Shown piece after piece: positions 1 to 5,800 of a stretch of 17,561 bases of DNA. Position numbers and translations under genes: made by a program. Source of the DNA: G963674685 sp964591275 (GTDB taxonomy: Bacteria; Lernaellota; Lernaellaia; JACKCT01); the NCBI GenBank assembly GCA_964591275.1, contig CAZQAE010000096.1:1-17561 (forward strand). Direction: 5' to 3'. The first letter of the stretch is position 1. Each line of letters begins with the position of its first letter. The notes under the pieces are model-generated. The model ran no database searches. It was not told where the DNA came from and worked only from the letters and a program-made list of their open reading frames with translations.

Positions 1-66
1 TCTCCTTCACGCCCTCGAATTATACACTAAATTTAACAGTACAATTTGTCTCACTGTTATTGACAA

Positions 67-146
67 CAGAGGGATTCTGCCTCTGCCCATCAAAATTTCC
101 GCAAGGAAATCAGGGGAGCGCACGATGTTGCGCTTCCCCATTTTTT
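67..146 (+). terminator. three tandem hairpins ending in a rho-independent terminator
   Basis: Three consecutive stems are visible. CAGAGG (67-72) pairs with CCTCTG (80-85). ATTTCC (95-100) pairs with GGAAAT (105-110) around a GCAA tetraloop. GGGGAGCGCA (113-122) pairs with TGCGCTTCCCC (129-139) with one bulged base. The last stem is followed by six T (141-146), a classic intrinsic terminator on the plus strand. What it terminates is unclear. A reading frame entering from the left edge stops at 28-30, and no convincing gene covers 31-112. The chain of hairpins could be a 3' UTR or the end of a small RNA. The terminator itself is well supported; the upstream identity is not. Confidence 0.7.
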
Positions 147-199
147 ATTCACCTCTTTGTCGCATATTGATTGTTTGAACCTCCTGTCTGCTTCGTTAA

Positions 200-380
200 T
201 TTGCTGTAAATCCTCATTATCGATTGTACGATAGGCTTGCGTTCCTTCAAACAGGTCTCCACGTTGACAACCAAAGAAGATCTTTTATAATTCATGATTT
301 GGAGGACATTTCAGCCCAAGTTAAAACACTTGGCAAGGAAAGCGCCTGATGACGGCGGCGGTTGCGGTTGCGGAAAATAA
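200..380 (+). pseudogene. broken small ORF ending in DDGGGCGCGK
   Basis: Frame A is open from 200 and reads through DLEDISAQVKTLGKESA to a stop at 347-349. Frame B begins its ATG at 294 and ends DDGGGCGCGK with a stop at 378-380. The plausible upstream protein text lies in frame A and the distinctive Cys/Gly tail lies in frame B. This suggests one small protein broken by an indel near 340-350, or a sequencing error there. No clear ribosome binding site or ATG opens frame A. The alternative is an intact 28-residue peptide from ATG 294, which also lacks a ribosome binding site. The tail resembles the end of the Asp-rich protein at 15196-16169. No function is recognised. Confidence 0.35.
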
Positions 381-699
381 ACGACTTTGCCGAAACAGAT
401 ATTTTGTAGAAGCTTGAGCGCTGCCGACATAATGGCAATATTCTCTGATCGCCGCAAAACTCAAATCTCGGCGCGTTTCTGATATATTAAATTGACCAAA
501 ACCAGTTCCGGTAAGGAAATATAAGCGTCCGACGTCAAAAGGCGTTCCAAATATCGCAAGTGCAAACAGGGAGTTTTGCGCCGGTTCCCGGATTGCCTGA
601 GATGGACCCGAACTGATAGGCGTCTGAATCGTTGATGAATCGGAAGCCGCAACGCAAAGTTTATAAAAAGTAGGACCTAACTATGGAAGCAGCGAGCAA
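381..699. other. intergenic stretch without a supported gene
   Basis: About 320 bases lie between the broken small ORF and the methyltransferase start. A 63-codon minus-strand frame (461-652) has no ribosome binding site and no recognisable features, so it is not called. A six-codon frame (ATG at 683) ends in TGA overlapping the methyltransferase ATG; it may be a leader or chance. No convincing -35/-10 pair was seen, although the promoter for the operon beginning at 700 should lie here. Confidence 0.5.
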
Positions 700-1377
700 A
701 TGAGTCACAGACCTTTTCACGGCCTGAACGACGAGGGACTCGATCCGAATGATTGGCTGGAAATTGCCGTCCGCCGGAATCATTGGTATAGATCCACAGC
801 AAAAAGCATTTCCTCGCGATTTCCGATTTCTAAAGGCAAAGTGGTTGATTTGGGAAGTGCGGGAGGGAATTTATTACACCATCTGCGAAACGAATATAAT
901 GAAAATGTTCGATTGGTCGGACTTGAAATAAACCAGGATTTGGTCGAATCGGCTCGCGAAAAATATGGGGCGGACGGTTTGACTTTTATTGCAACCGACG
1001 GATATTTCCAGGAAATGCCCGAACAGGATTTTGATCTTGTGACGGCCTTTTATCTGTGTCATCACTGGGAATCCCCCGATGTTTTTTTTCAAACGGTATG
1101 GCGGCTTGTAAAACCGGGCGGATCTGCCTATTTTTTCGATATTGATCCTGAGTCAATTCTGGCAAAGGTTATGACCCTGCGCTTGTTATCGCCAATTTTG
1201 CACTACACACATAAAGGCTTTTCTGGTTATGTGCATTCTTTTCACGAATCGTATTCGATGAAAACACTGATACGTTGCGCGAGTATGCTCCCCGGCGTTA
1301 AGGTAAATACCCAAAGGCGTCCGGGAACGTTGGAGTTGGTATTGAAAAAACAAGGCGGCAATAGGAACGAGGAATGA
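700..1377 (+). CDS. class I SAM-dependent methyltransferase
   Basis: This is a 225-residue Rossmann-fold methyltransferase. Motif I is VVDLGSAGG (about residues 48-56). The acidic end of strand beta2 is LVGLEINQD (E76 expected to hold the ribose). The beta4 region is FDLVTAFYLCHHW (about 111-123), and a post-motif VKPGG loop lies near 137-141. This layout fits small-molecule methyltransferases of the UbiE/UbiG type more than DNA or rRNA enzymes, but the substrate cannot be read from the sequence. GGAAG lies about ten bases before the ATG. The stop overlaps the next start as ATGA (1374-1377), so translation is probably coupled to the two U32 proteins downstream. I infer that it methylates a product or intermediate of that pair. 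Confidence 0.85.
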   Translation: MSHRPFHGLNDEGLDPNDWLEIAVRRNHWYRSTAKSISSRFPISKGKVVDLGSAGGNLLHHLRNEYNENVRLVGLEINQDLVESAREKYGADGLTFIATDGYFQEMPEQDFDLVTAFYLCHHWESPDVFFQTVWRLVKPGGSAYFFDIDPESILAKVMTLRLLSPILHYTHKGFSGYVHSFHESYSMKTLIRCASMLPGVKVNTQRRPGTLELVLKKQGGNRNEE

Positions 1378-2417
1378 GAATAAACACGGGAATAACTTCT
1401 CCGAAAGAAACTAAAAAGCTCTTGCGTGCCGGAGCCGAATGCTTTTACGCGGGGATTTTATCGAATCGCAATCGTTCCGCAATCGGAACCATCGGCATAA
1501 ACAGGCGTTTTTCGGCGCAGCACAATCTGGCCAGTATTGATCAGGCCCGGCAGATTTTTGAGGAAGTAAGTGCGCAAGGCGCGAAATTTTTCATTACTGT
1601 AAATTCTTTTTATGACAATGAGACATTCGATCAGGCCCGGGAACTTGTCGAAAACCTGGCAAAGAATAATATTAAATCAATTATCGCGGCCGACCTGGGG
1701 CTGCTTTATTTTCTTAATAAAAATTATCCTGGCGAGTTCGAAATACAGGCAAGCACCATGTCGGTAATAGAAAACAATGATACGGTGAACGTTCTTGCCG
1801 ATCTCGGCGTCGACCGTTTTGTTTTTCCAAGACATCTTCGTCCTGAGGAAATGAAATCCATTATAGGACACCATGATCCTTCGAAATTTGAAGTATTCAT
1901 ATTCGGGCAAAGATGTTTTTTCGAGGACGGTCATTGCGGATTTCAGCACGGCAGCGGACCGGAATACAGCTTTCAGTTGGGACGAGATTTGATAAACGGA
2001 TTTTTTCCAATGAGAAGCTTGTTGAATATGCGGAAAAAATATGCGGAAAAATACAAAACCAGTCCTTTGGGATGCAACATGTTGTCCGATGAATTTTCAT
2101 GTTCGCCGATAAATATATTAAACGGCGAACAAGGCGCGCCTGAAACTGCGGCGCGGATGAAGCAGGGACATCGGTTCATATTGTCTTGCGGGCTGTGTGC
2201 ATTGTGGGATTTTCGAGAGATCGGCATAACCAGTCTCAAGATCCCCAACCGTTCGGAGCCGACCCGGATCAAAATCCACCAAATCAAGCTTGTCGCCGAG
2301 GCTGTGAAACATTTAAAAAATATCGATAGCCGGAACAAATACGAAGTTTTTTGCAAGGATCTATACCGCCGTTATTTGGGCGAAAGCTGTAATCACTCGT
2401 ACTGTTATTATGGATGA
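1374..2417 (+). CDS. U32-family protein, UbiU-like iron-sulfur hydroxylase subunit
   Basis: This 347-residue protein belongs to the U32 family (historically called collagenase-like peptidases). It opens with the barrel start INTGITSPKETKKLLRAGAE and has SLKIPNRSE near residue 287. C181 and C188 form a C-x6-C pair (GQRCFFEDGHC). C234, C243, C272 and C275 follow. In E. coli UbiU the 4Fe-4S ligands are C169, C176, C193 and C232, with the same C-x6-C start, so C181, C188, C234 or C243, and C272 or C275 are reasonable ligands here. Family members UbiU/UbiV, TrhP and RlhA hydroxylate quinone precursors, tRNA and rRNA without oxygen; true proteolysis is unlikely. The gene overlaps both neighbours by ATGA. 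Extra cysteines near the C-terminus (C327, C339, C344) are unusual. The substrate is unknown. Confidence 0.8.
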   Translation: MRINTGITSPKETKKLLRAGAECFYAGILSNRNRSAIGTIGINRRFSAQHNLASIDQARQIFEEVSAQGAKFFITVNSFYDNETFDQARELVENLAKNNIKSIIAADLGLLYFLNKNYPGEFEIQASTMSVIENNDTVNVLADLGVDRFVFPRHLRPEEMKSIIGHHDPSKFEVFIFGQRCFFEDGHCGFQHGSGPEYSFQLGRDLINGFFPMRSLLNMRKKYAEKYKTSPLGCNMLSDEFSCSPINILNGEQGAPETAARMKQGHRFILSCGLCALWDFREIGITSLKIPNRSEPTRIKIHQIKLVAEAVKHLKNIDSRNKYEVFCKDLYRRYLGESCNHSYCYYG

Positions 2418-3268
2418 ATATGGACGGCAACGAAATCAAAATCAGAATTGAGAGTAAAGCAGCCGTCATCGACTGTGAAACCCAATTATCTTTGGCGTCT
2501 GCGAACCGCATTTATTTCGGAAGCGAAACCTGCGAGCGAAGTATCCCCGACGAAAAGGTAGTTTGCGATATCTACCGAAAGACAAGGGAAATGGGATTGG
2601 AATTTTCCCTTCTGACTCCTCCATGCACAGATCCTTTTCTAGGCAAAATCAAAAAGCTTCTTTCTTCGCTGCGTGAACAGCGTTTTAGCGGTGAGATTAT
2701 AGTAAACGACATCGGCGTATTGAACTGTGTAAATGATTTCGGATTTGAGCCTGTAATAGGCAGGCTTTTAATGCCGGTTTTCAGAGATCCCCGATTTTAT
2801 GAACCGACCGACGATCTTGTGCACCGTTACGGAGTTGGATTCAACAGGCATACCTTAATTTTTTTTAATGAAAAATTCGGCGTTACCCGTTTTGAAATTC
2901 AGCCCACGTCCGGACCTTTGGACCTTTCAGATTTTCAGTCTATGGGATTTTCGTTTTCGATATACTCGCCGCTTAGTATTATCAGCAGAACAAGACTGTG
3001 CCCTACTGAGGCGTACAGCCGATTTGCGAGCAAATCAACGTCTGCGGGCCGAGACTTGTATGTTTGTTCAAAAACCTGCCGGGATACAATGTTTTTACTG
3101 AATGATGCTGCTCCGCCCCATAAAGTCATGATAATTGGAAACGCCATATATTATGAAAATCCTTTAAATATCGAGTCAGTCACGGGGCTGACTTCGATAC
3201 GGCTTGTGGAAAACGGTATTGGGAAAACGGAAATTCTAAAAAACATCCGCGAAAAAGTGCCATTATAA
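2414..3268 (+). CDS. U32-family protein, UbiV-like partner subunit
   Basis: This 284-residue protein carries IYFGSETCERS with C40, matching the position and setting of UbiV C39. It also has the U32 phrase IIVNDIGVL near residue 95. Three later cysteines (C196, C218, C222) end in C-x3-C. E. coli UbiV binds 4Fe-4S with C39, C180, C193 and C197, also ending in C-x3-C, so a cluster is expected. The spacing between the second and third cysteine is longer here (21 residues against 12). Further cysteines occur at 21, 51, 71 and 105. The start overlaps the previous stop as ATGA (2414-2417); ATG at 2420 is a possible alternative. It probably forms a heterodimer with the preceding protein, as UbiU and UbiV do. 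No UbiT-like gene is in the window. Confidence 0.75.
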   Translation: MNMDGNEIKIRIESKAAVIDCETQLSLASANRIYFGSETCERSIPDEKVVCDIYRKTREMGLEFSLLTPPCTDPFLGKIKKLLSSLREQRFSGEIIVNDIGVLNCVNDFGFEPVIGRLLMPVFRDPRFYEPTDDLVHRYGVGFNRHTLIFFNEKFGVTRFEIQPTSGPLDLSDFQSMGFSFSIYSPLSIISRTRLCPTEAYSRFASKSTSAGRDLYVCSKTCRDTMFLLNDAAPPHKVMIIGNAIYYENPLNIESVTGLTSIRLVENGIGKTEILKNIREKVPL

Positions 3269-3294
3269 GTTCCTGTATTATATTCGTTTTGCGA

Positions 3295-3322
3295 GCAGGT
3301 GTTTTCCTGCAGAGCATTTTTT
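3295..3322 (+). terminator. weak hairpin plus T-run after the U32 operon
   Basis: GCAGG (3295-3299) pairs with CCTGC (3306-3310), and six T follow at 3317-3322. The stem is only five pairs and the T-run starts six bases after it, so termination here is possible but poorly supported. Confidence 0.3.
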
Positions 3323-3384
3323 CACGTTGTAGTTTGCTTTTAGAAATTTCTTTTCGATTGACGGCTGCTGATTGTTTCGACTGC

Positions 3385-3548
3385 TTGCTAAAAAAGGTTA
3401 AGAAAAGCAATTATTGTTTTATGCTCGTTTTTTTTGTTCTATTCATGTTCGGATTTGCTATCGGTTGCTCGACTGATGACGACGATGACGGGCGGTTTTC
3501 TACGACGGCAACGTCAGCAACGGCCTCTATGTGCGCTATGTGCGTTAG
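3385..3548 (+). pseudogene. remnant of an Asp-rich lipoprotein with a DUF1566-like end
   Basis: One frame encodes a lipoprotein leader: a charged start after TTG 3385 (KKVKKS), or ATG 3421, then a hydrophobic stretch, the lipobox FAIGC and STDDDDDG. Within a few codons the same frame turns into low-complexity Ser/Thr/Ala text. From 3489 another frame reads RAVFYDGNVSNGLYVRYVR and stops at 3546-3548. That text resembles the end of DUF1566 domains, which typically close with an acidic/aromatic strand and VRCVR. I infer an ancestral exported lipoprotein with a DUF1566 domain that lost its middle and its frame, leaving only both ends. The leader frame continues open to 3654 but without recognisable protein. 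The lipobox is clear; the DUF1566 match is short. Confidence 0.5.
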
Positions 3549-3650
3549 CCGCACCATTCCAATGCGGAATTGCGATTGGCGAATGCTGGATGTAAGGATA
3601 AGAGCTAATGCGCCAGAGATAAGAAGAAAGACACAGGAGATTTCACTGCA

Positions 3651-4409
3651 ATGAAAAATGCCAAATACATCTTGATAATCGCTCTTGCTATCATTTGCCT
3701 CGGTGCTGCCGGAAAGGATGCGCCTGAAATGGAAGAGGCGACGAAGGCCGTGCCCGTCATCGTCGTGGACAGCGATGCATTCAGTTTTCCCGAAGTAGAG
3801 GCGGGGACGAAGATCGACGCGGCATTCGTTGTGCGTAACGAGGGCGTCGCCAGCTTGAAAATCGATCAGATCACCGCCACATGCGACTGCACAACAGCCT
3901 GTGAGAAAAAGTTCGAGCTTGCGCCGGGCAAGACGAAAAAGCTGGTCGTCACGCTCGATACATCTTACCGCGTGGGCGACCTGGACAAAACGGTTATCTT
4001 AAAAACCAACGACCCGAAAACCCCGGAACTCACGTTGCACATCAAGGGCAAGACCTTCGAGCCACTGACCTTCAAGCCCAGCCCTTTGTTTTTTGATCGC
4101 CTCATCCCCGGCCAGGAGCAGATCGCCGACGTGACGCTCATGAACACGGGCAAAAAGTCCATCACCGTCAATGCCATTACCTCATCGGAATCCGACCTGT
4201 CCTTCGACATTTCCGGCAAAGGCGATTCCGTCGCCACGCTCCCGCTGACTCTCCCCGTGGGCGATTACATCTGGATCCGCCTGAAAATCAAAGCCGACAG
4301 ACCCGCCGGCAAGGCCTTCGTCATGCGGCAGATCGCCGTCACCGCCCAGCCGCAGCCCGTTACGCCGGTCATCTTGAAAATCCAGGGACTCTTTGTGAAT
4401 GCGAAATGA
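3651..4409 (+). CDS. exported DUF1573 (Ig-like/ASH) domain protein
   Basis: This 252-residue protein has an N-terminal signal peptide (hydrophobic residues about 5-20). The first DUF1573 unit spans about 42-133, with FSFPEVEAGTKIDAAFVVRN, the cysteine-bearing TATCDCTTAC (C78, C80, C84) and APGKTKKLVVTLDT. This matches the family pattern of F-G-x-V, N-x-G and C-x-C-T. A second Ig-like unit covers about 140-250 (LIPGQEQIADVTLMNTGKKS). Such proteins are periplasmic or surface-associated in many Gram-negatives, with no known catalytic role. AGGAGA ten bases upstream supports the start. The residue before C16 is Ile, not Gly, Ala or Ser, so a lipoprotein is unlikely. The gene follows the lipoprotein remnant without a visible terminator. 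Confidence 0.85.
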   Translation: MKNAKYILIIALAIICLGAAGKDAPEMEEATKAVPVIVVDSDAFSFPEVEAGTKIDAAFVVRNEGVASLKIDQITATCDCTTACEKKFELAPGKTKKLVVTLDTSYRVGDLDKTVILKTNDPKTPELTLHIKGKTFEPLTFKPSPLFFDRLIPGQEQIADVTLMNTGKKSITVNAITSSESDLSFDISGKGDSVATLPLTLPVGDYIWIRLKIKADRPAGKAFVMRQIAVTAQPQPVTPVILKIQGLFVNAK

Positions 4410-4410
4410 C

Positions 4411-4478
4411 GAATTTCAAATGCGAAATGTAAAGGCGACACCCAAGCCTGCCCTGAGCGATGTCGAAGGGTGGTCGCC
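4411..4478. repeat. GAATTTC/ATGCG repeat and interrupted palindrome
   Basis: 4411-4429 (gaatttcaaatgcgaaatg) matches 17498-17516 at 18 of 19 positions. Next, GGCGACACCC (4434-4443) pairs with GGGTGGTCGCC (4468-4478) with one bulge. The loop holds CCCTGAGC and GTCGAAGGG, a phrase I recognise as recurring in intergenic repeats of many bacterial genomes. It may be an insertion into a hairpin loop like those at 4977-5550. Confidence 0.55.
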
Positions 4479-4526
4479 CAAAAGGATCGACTGGGGCGCA
4501 AGAACAGTTTTTTCAAAGGATAAAGC

Positions 4527-4976
4527 ATGAAAATAGTCCTTCGGATTTCGTTGTTGTTTCTCATCCTTATCCCGGCATCGCTGTCGGCCTTCGATGAAAT
4601 GCGAGTCGCGGTTCTGGAGCTTCGCAACGAGGCCGGATTGACCAGTCAGGAAGCCAGACTGTTAACGGACAAGGTTCGCAATGCGGCGAGCCGCTCGCTA
4701 GCGCGACGGGACTTTATCATCATGACCCGTGAAAACATCAAGGACCTTCTGCCGCCGGGCACTGACCTTTCCAAATGCACCACCGCCAAATGCGAAGTGG
4801 AGATCGGACGCAATATCCAGGCGGATTATATCGTGACCGGCGAAATCATCCGCTACGACGACGATTACCTCATCAACCTGAAAGTGCATCACAGCGAAAG
4901 CGGCGCCTTTCTGGGTTCGCAAAGCGCGGAGGGGGCTAACAAAAAAGCGTTGTCGGCGCACGATGATCGCGGTTGA
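4527..4976 (+). CDS. exported TolB/CsgG-like N-terminal domain protein, probably truncated
   Basis: This 149-residue protein has a signal peptide (cleavage likely after SLSA, residue 21). The domain that follows reads MRVAVLELRNEAGL, then a helix ending DKVRNAASRSLARR, FIIMTRENIKDLL, the two-cysteine segment KCTTAKCEVEIGRNIQADYIVTG, and LINLKVHHSESGAFLGSQSAEG. This is the layout of TolB/CsgG/LpoB-type N-terminal domains in deltaproteobacterial-type genomes, where it usually precedes a longer C-terminal part. Here the protein ends a dozen residues later (ANKKALSAHDDRG), ten bases before a palindromic repeat cluster, so the 3' end may have been lost. AGGA six bases before the ATG supports the start. 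Function is unknown; family proteins act at the envelope. Confidence 0.65.
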   Translation: MKIVLRISLLFLILIPASLSAFDEMRVAVLELRNEAGLTSQEARLLTDKVRNAASRSLARRDFIIMTRENIKDLLPPGTDLSKCTTAKCEVEIGRNIQADYIVTGEIIRYDDDYLINLKVHHSESGAFLGSQSAEGANKKALSAHDDRG

Positions 4977-4985
4977 ATAATCTGT

Positions 4986-5077
4986 CGCCCGCCGGGCGGG
5001 CTTCGTTTGAATATTGAATAATCCCTTTCCCCAGGGTTTTACCCTGGGCTACAAACTATAGCCCCTGGCGGGGCTTT
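4986..5077. repeat. composite palindromic repeat, unit 1
   Basis: Three hairpins occur in order: GCCCGC (4987-4992) with GCGGGC (4996-5001); CCCAGGGT (5030-5037) with ACCCTGGG (5041-5048); and AGCCCC (5060-5065) with GGGGCT (5070-5075). All stems are perfect with short loops. This is the uninterrupted form of a unit that recurs at 5111-5200 and 5334-5550. The 27-base spacing between the first and second hairpins is identical in units 1 and 3. Confidence 0.8.
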
Positions 5078-5078
5078 C

Positions 5079-5110
5079 CCACCTTCGCCGAGGCTTCAGC
5101 GGGACATGTC
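5079..5110. repeat. 31-bp-type loop element, copy A
   Basis: CCACCTTCGCC is followed by GAGGCTTCAGCGGGACATGTC. It matches the other copies (5160-5190, 5343-5373 and the two halves at 5418-5428 and 5459-5478). It sits between the end of unit 1 and the GTAGGCTTCG that begins unit 2, where the left arm of that unit's first hairpin is missing. Confidence 0.65.
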
Positions 5111-5200
5111 GTAGGCTTCGTTTGAAATAAAAATGTCCATCTCTGAAACCGCAGGGCTTCCGACTTCGCCAAAGCTACGTTGGGCAGGACCGCCCTGGGC
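5111..5200. repeat. composite palindromic repeat, unit 2, with loop element copy B
   Basis: This unit begins with a degraded right arm (GTAGGCTTCGTTTGAA, compare GCGGGCTTCGTTTGAA of unit 1). CAGGGC (5152-5157) pairs with GCCCTG (5192-5197). The loop of that hairpin is filled by a copy of the 31-bp element at 5160-5190 (CCGACTTCGCC then AAAGCTACGTTGGGCAGGAC). The unit ends GGGCTA, as the others do, and lacks the third hairpin. Confidence 0.7.
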
Positions 5201-5238
5201 TAATGAATGAAGCGCCCGCTTTGCAGGCTTAGAATCGT

Positions 5239-5328
5239 GCGTCCCAATGGGACGCGGATTACGGCGAAACCCCCATTAATCCCCCCAATAAATTGGAGGG
5301 CTAAATTCGCATTGTCCCTCACGGGACA
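5239..5328. repeat. second palindromic family, three tandem hairpins
   Basis: GCGTCCC (5239-5245) pairs perfectly with GGGACGC (5249-5255). CCCCCCAAT (5281-5289) pairs with ATTGGAGGG (5292-5300) with one mismatch. TGTCCC (5313-5318) pairs perfectly with GGGACA (5323-5328). The three stems lie between units 2 and 3 and differ in sequence from both. This is a REP-like block; no reading frame across it is supported. Confidence 0.75.
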
Positions 5329-5333
5329 TAAAT

Positions 5334-5550
5334 CGCCCGCTTCCTCCTTACGCAAGGCTTCGGCGGATATGTCGCGGGCTTTGATTGGAATTTTTATTGA
5401 TCCATTCCCCAGGGTTTCCAACTTCGCCAACCTACTTCGCTAAAGCTACGTAGGTTATAAGGCTTCGTCGGACAAGTCACCTTGGGCTACAAACCGTCGC
5501 CCCTGTGCTACTCTGCGAAGTAGCTTCGCTACGTAGCACGAGCCGGGGCT
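5334..5550. repeat. composite palindromic repeat, unit 3, interrupted in all three loops
   Basis: The same three hairpins as unit 1 are present, each with a filled loop. GCCCGC (5335-5340) and GCGGGC (5374-5379) flank element copy C (5343-5373). CCCAGGGT (5408-5415) and ACCTTGGG (5479-5486) flank copy D (5418-5478). GCCCC (5499-5503) and GGGGC (5545-5549) flank a nested palindrome (5504-5544). Copy D itself is split after CCAACTTCGCC by a 30-base palindrome (5429-5458), and its two parts sum to exactly 31 bases. Confidence 0.8.
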
Positions 5551-5660
5551 TTGCCGAATGGCGAATTGTGAATTTCGAGTTCCGAATTCATTCCGCCTGT
5601 CGAAAGCCTCAAGGTCGAGCGATATTCCGCATTCGAAATTCCGCGTTCCCTCAGTCGTTC
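5551..5660. repeat. degenerate GAATT/CCGCATT repeat tract
   Basis: This AT/CG-alternating tract contains GAATGGCGAATTGTGAATTTC and, further on, CCGCATTCGAAATTCC, the inverse of GGAATTTCGAATGCGG. It is related in style to 4411-4429 and to the heptamer array at 17506-17539. No gene is seen; 5661-5800 continues non-coding up to the CoA-transferase ribosome binding site. Confidence 0.45.
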
Positions 5661-5800
5661 CTACCCGCGGGGCCAATTCCACTTTCGTTGCCCGGCGCGG
5701 GGAATTGATCTAGAAGGAAGGTTGCGGGGACTAAGGATTTCACCGCAGGCAGTTCTTAGAAAAATATTTAAGATGCCTCAAAAAAAAGGAAGCGGCCATC

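Noticed and set aside
2..176. Open frames entering from the left edge
   Set aside because: Two frames stay open but cross the hairpins and the intrinsic terminator and read as unremarkable text; no support for coding.
461..652. 63-codon minus-strand frame
   Set aside because: Basic, low-information sequence without a ribosome binding site or recognisable domain.
1374..3268. U32 proteins as secreted collagenases
   Set aside because: There is no signal peptide, and the cysteine patterns match the UbiU/UbiV iron-sulfur subfamily rather than a protease.
5207..5443. Open frames on both strands inside the repeat cluster
   Set aside because: They run through palindromes, lack ribosome binding sites and have no protein-like features.
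4977..5550. Possible CRISPR array
   Set aside because: The repeats are palindromic units of variable spacing with related, not unique, inserts; there is no regular repeat-spacer pattern and no cas gene nearby.
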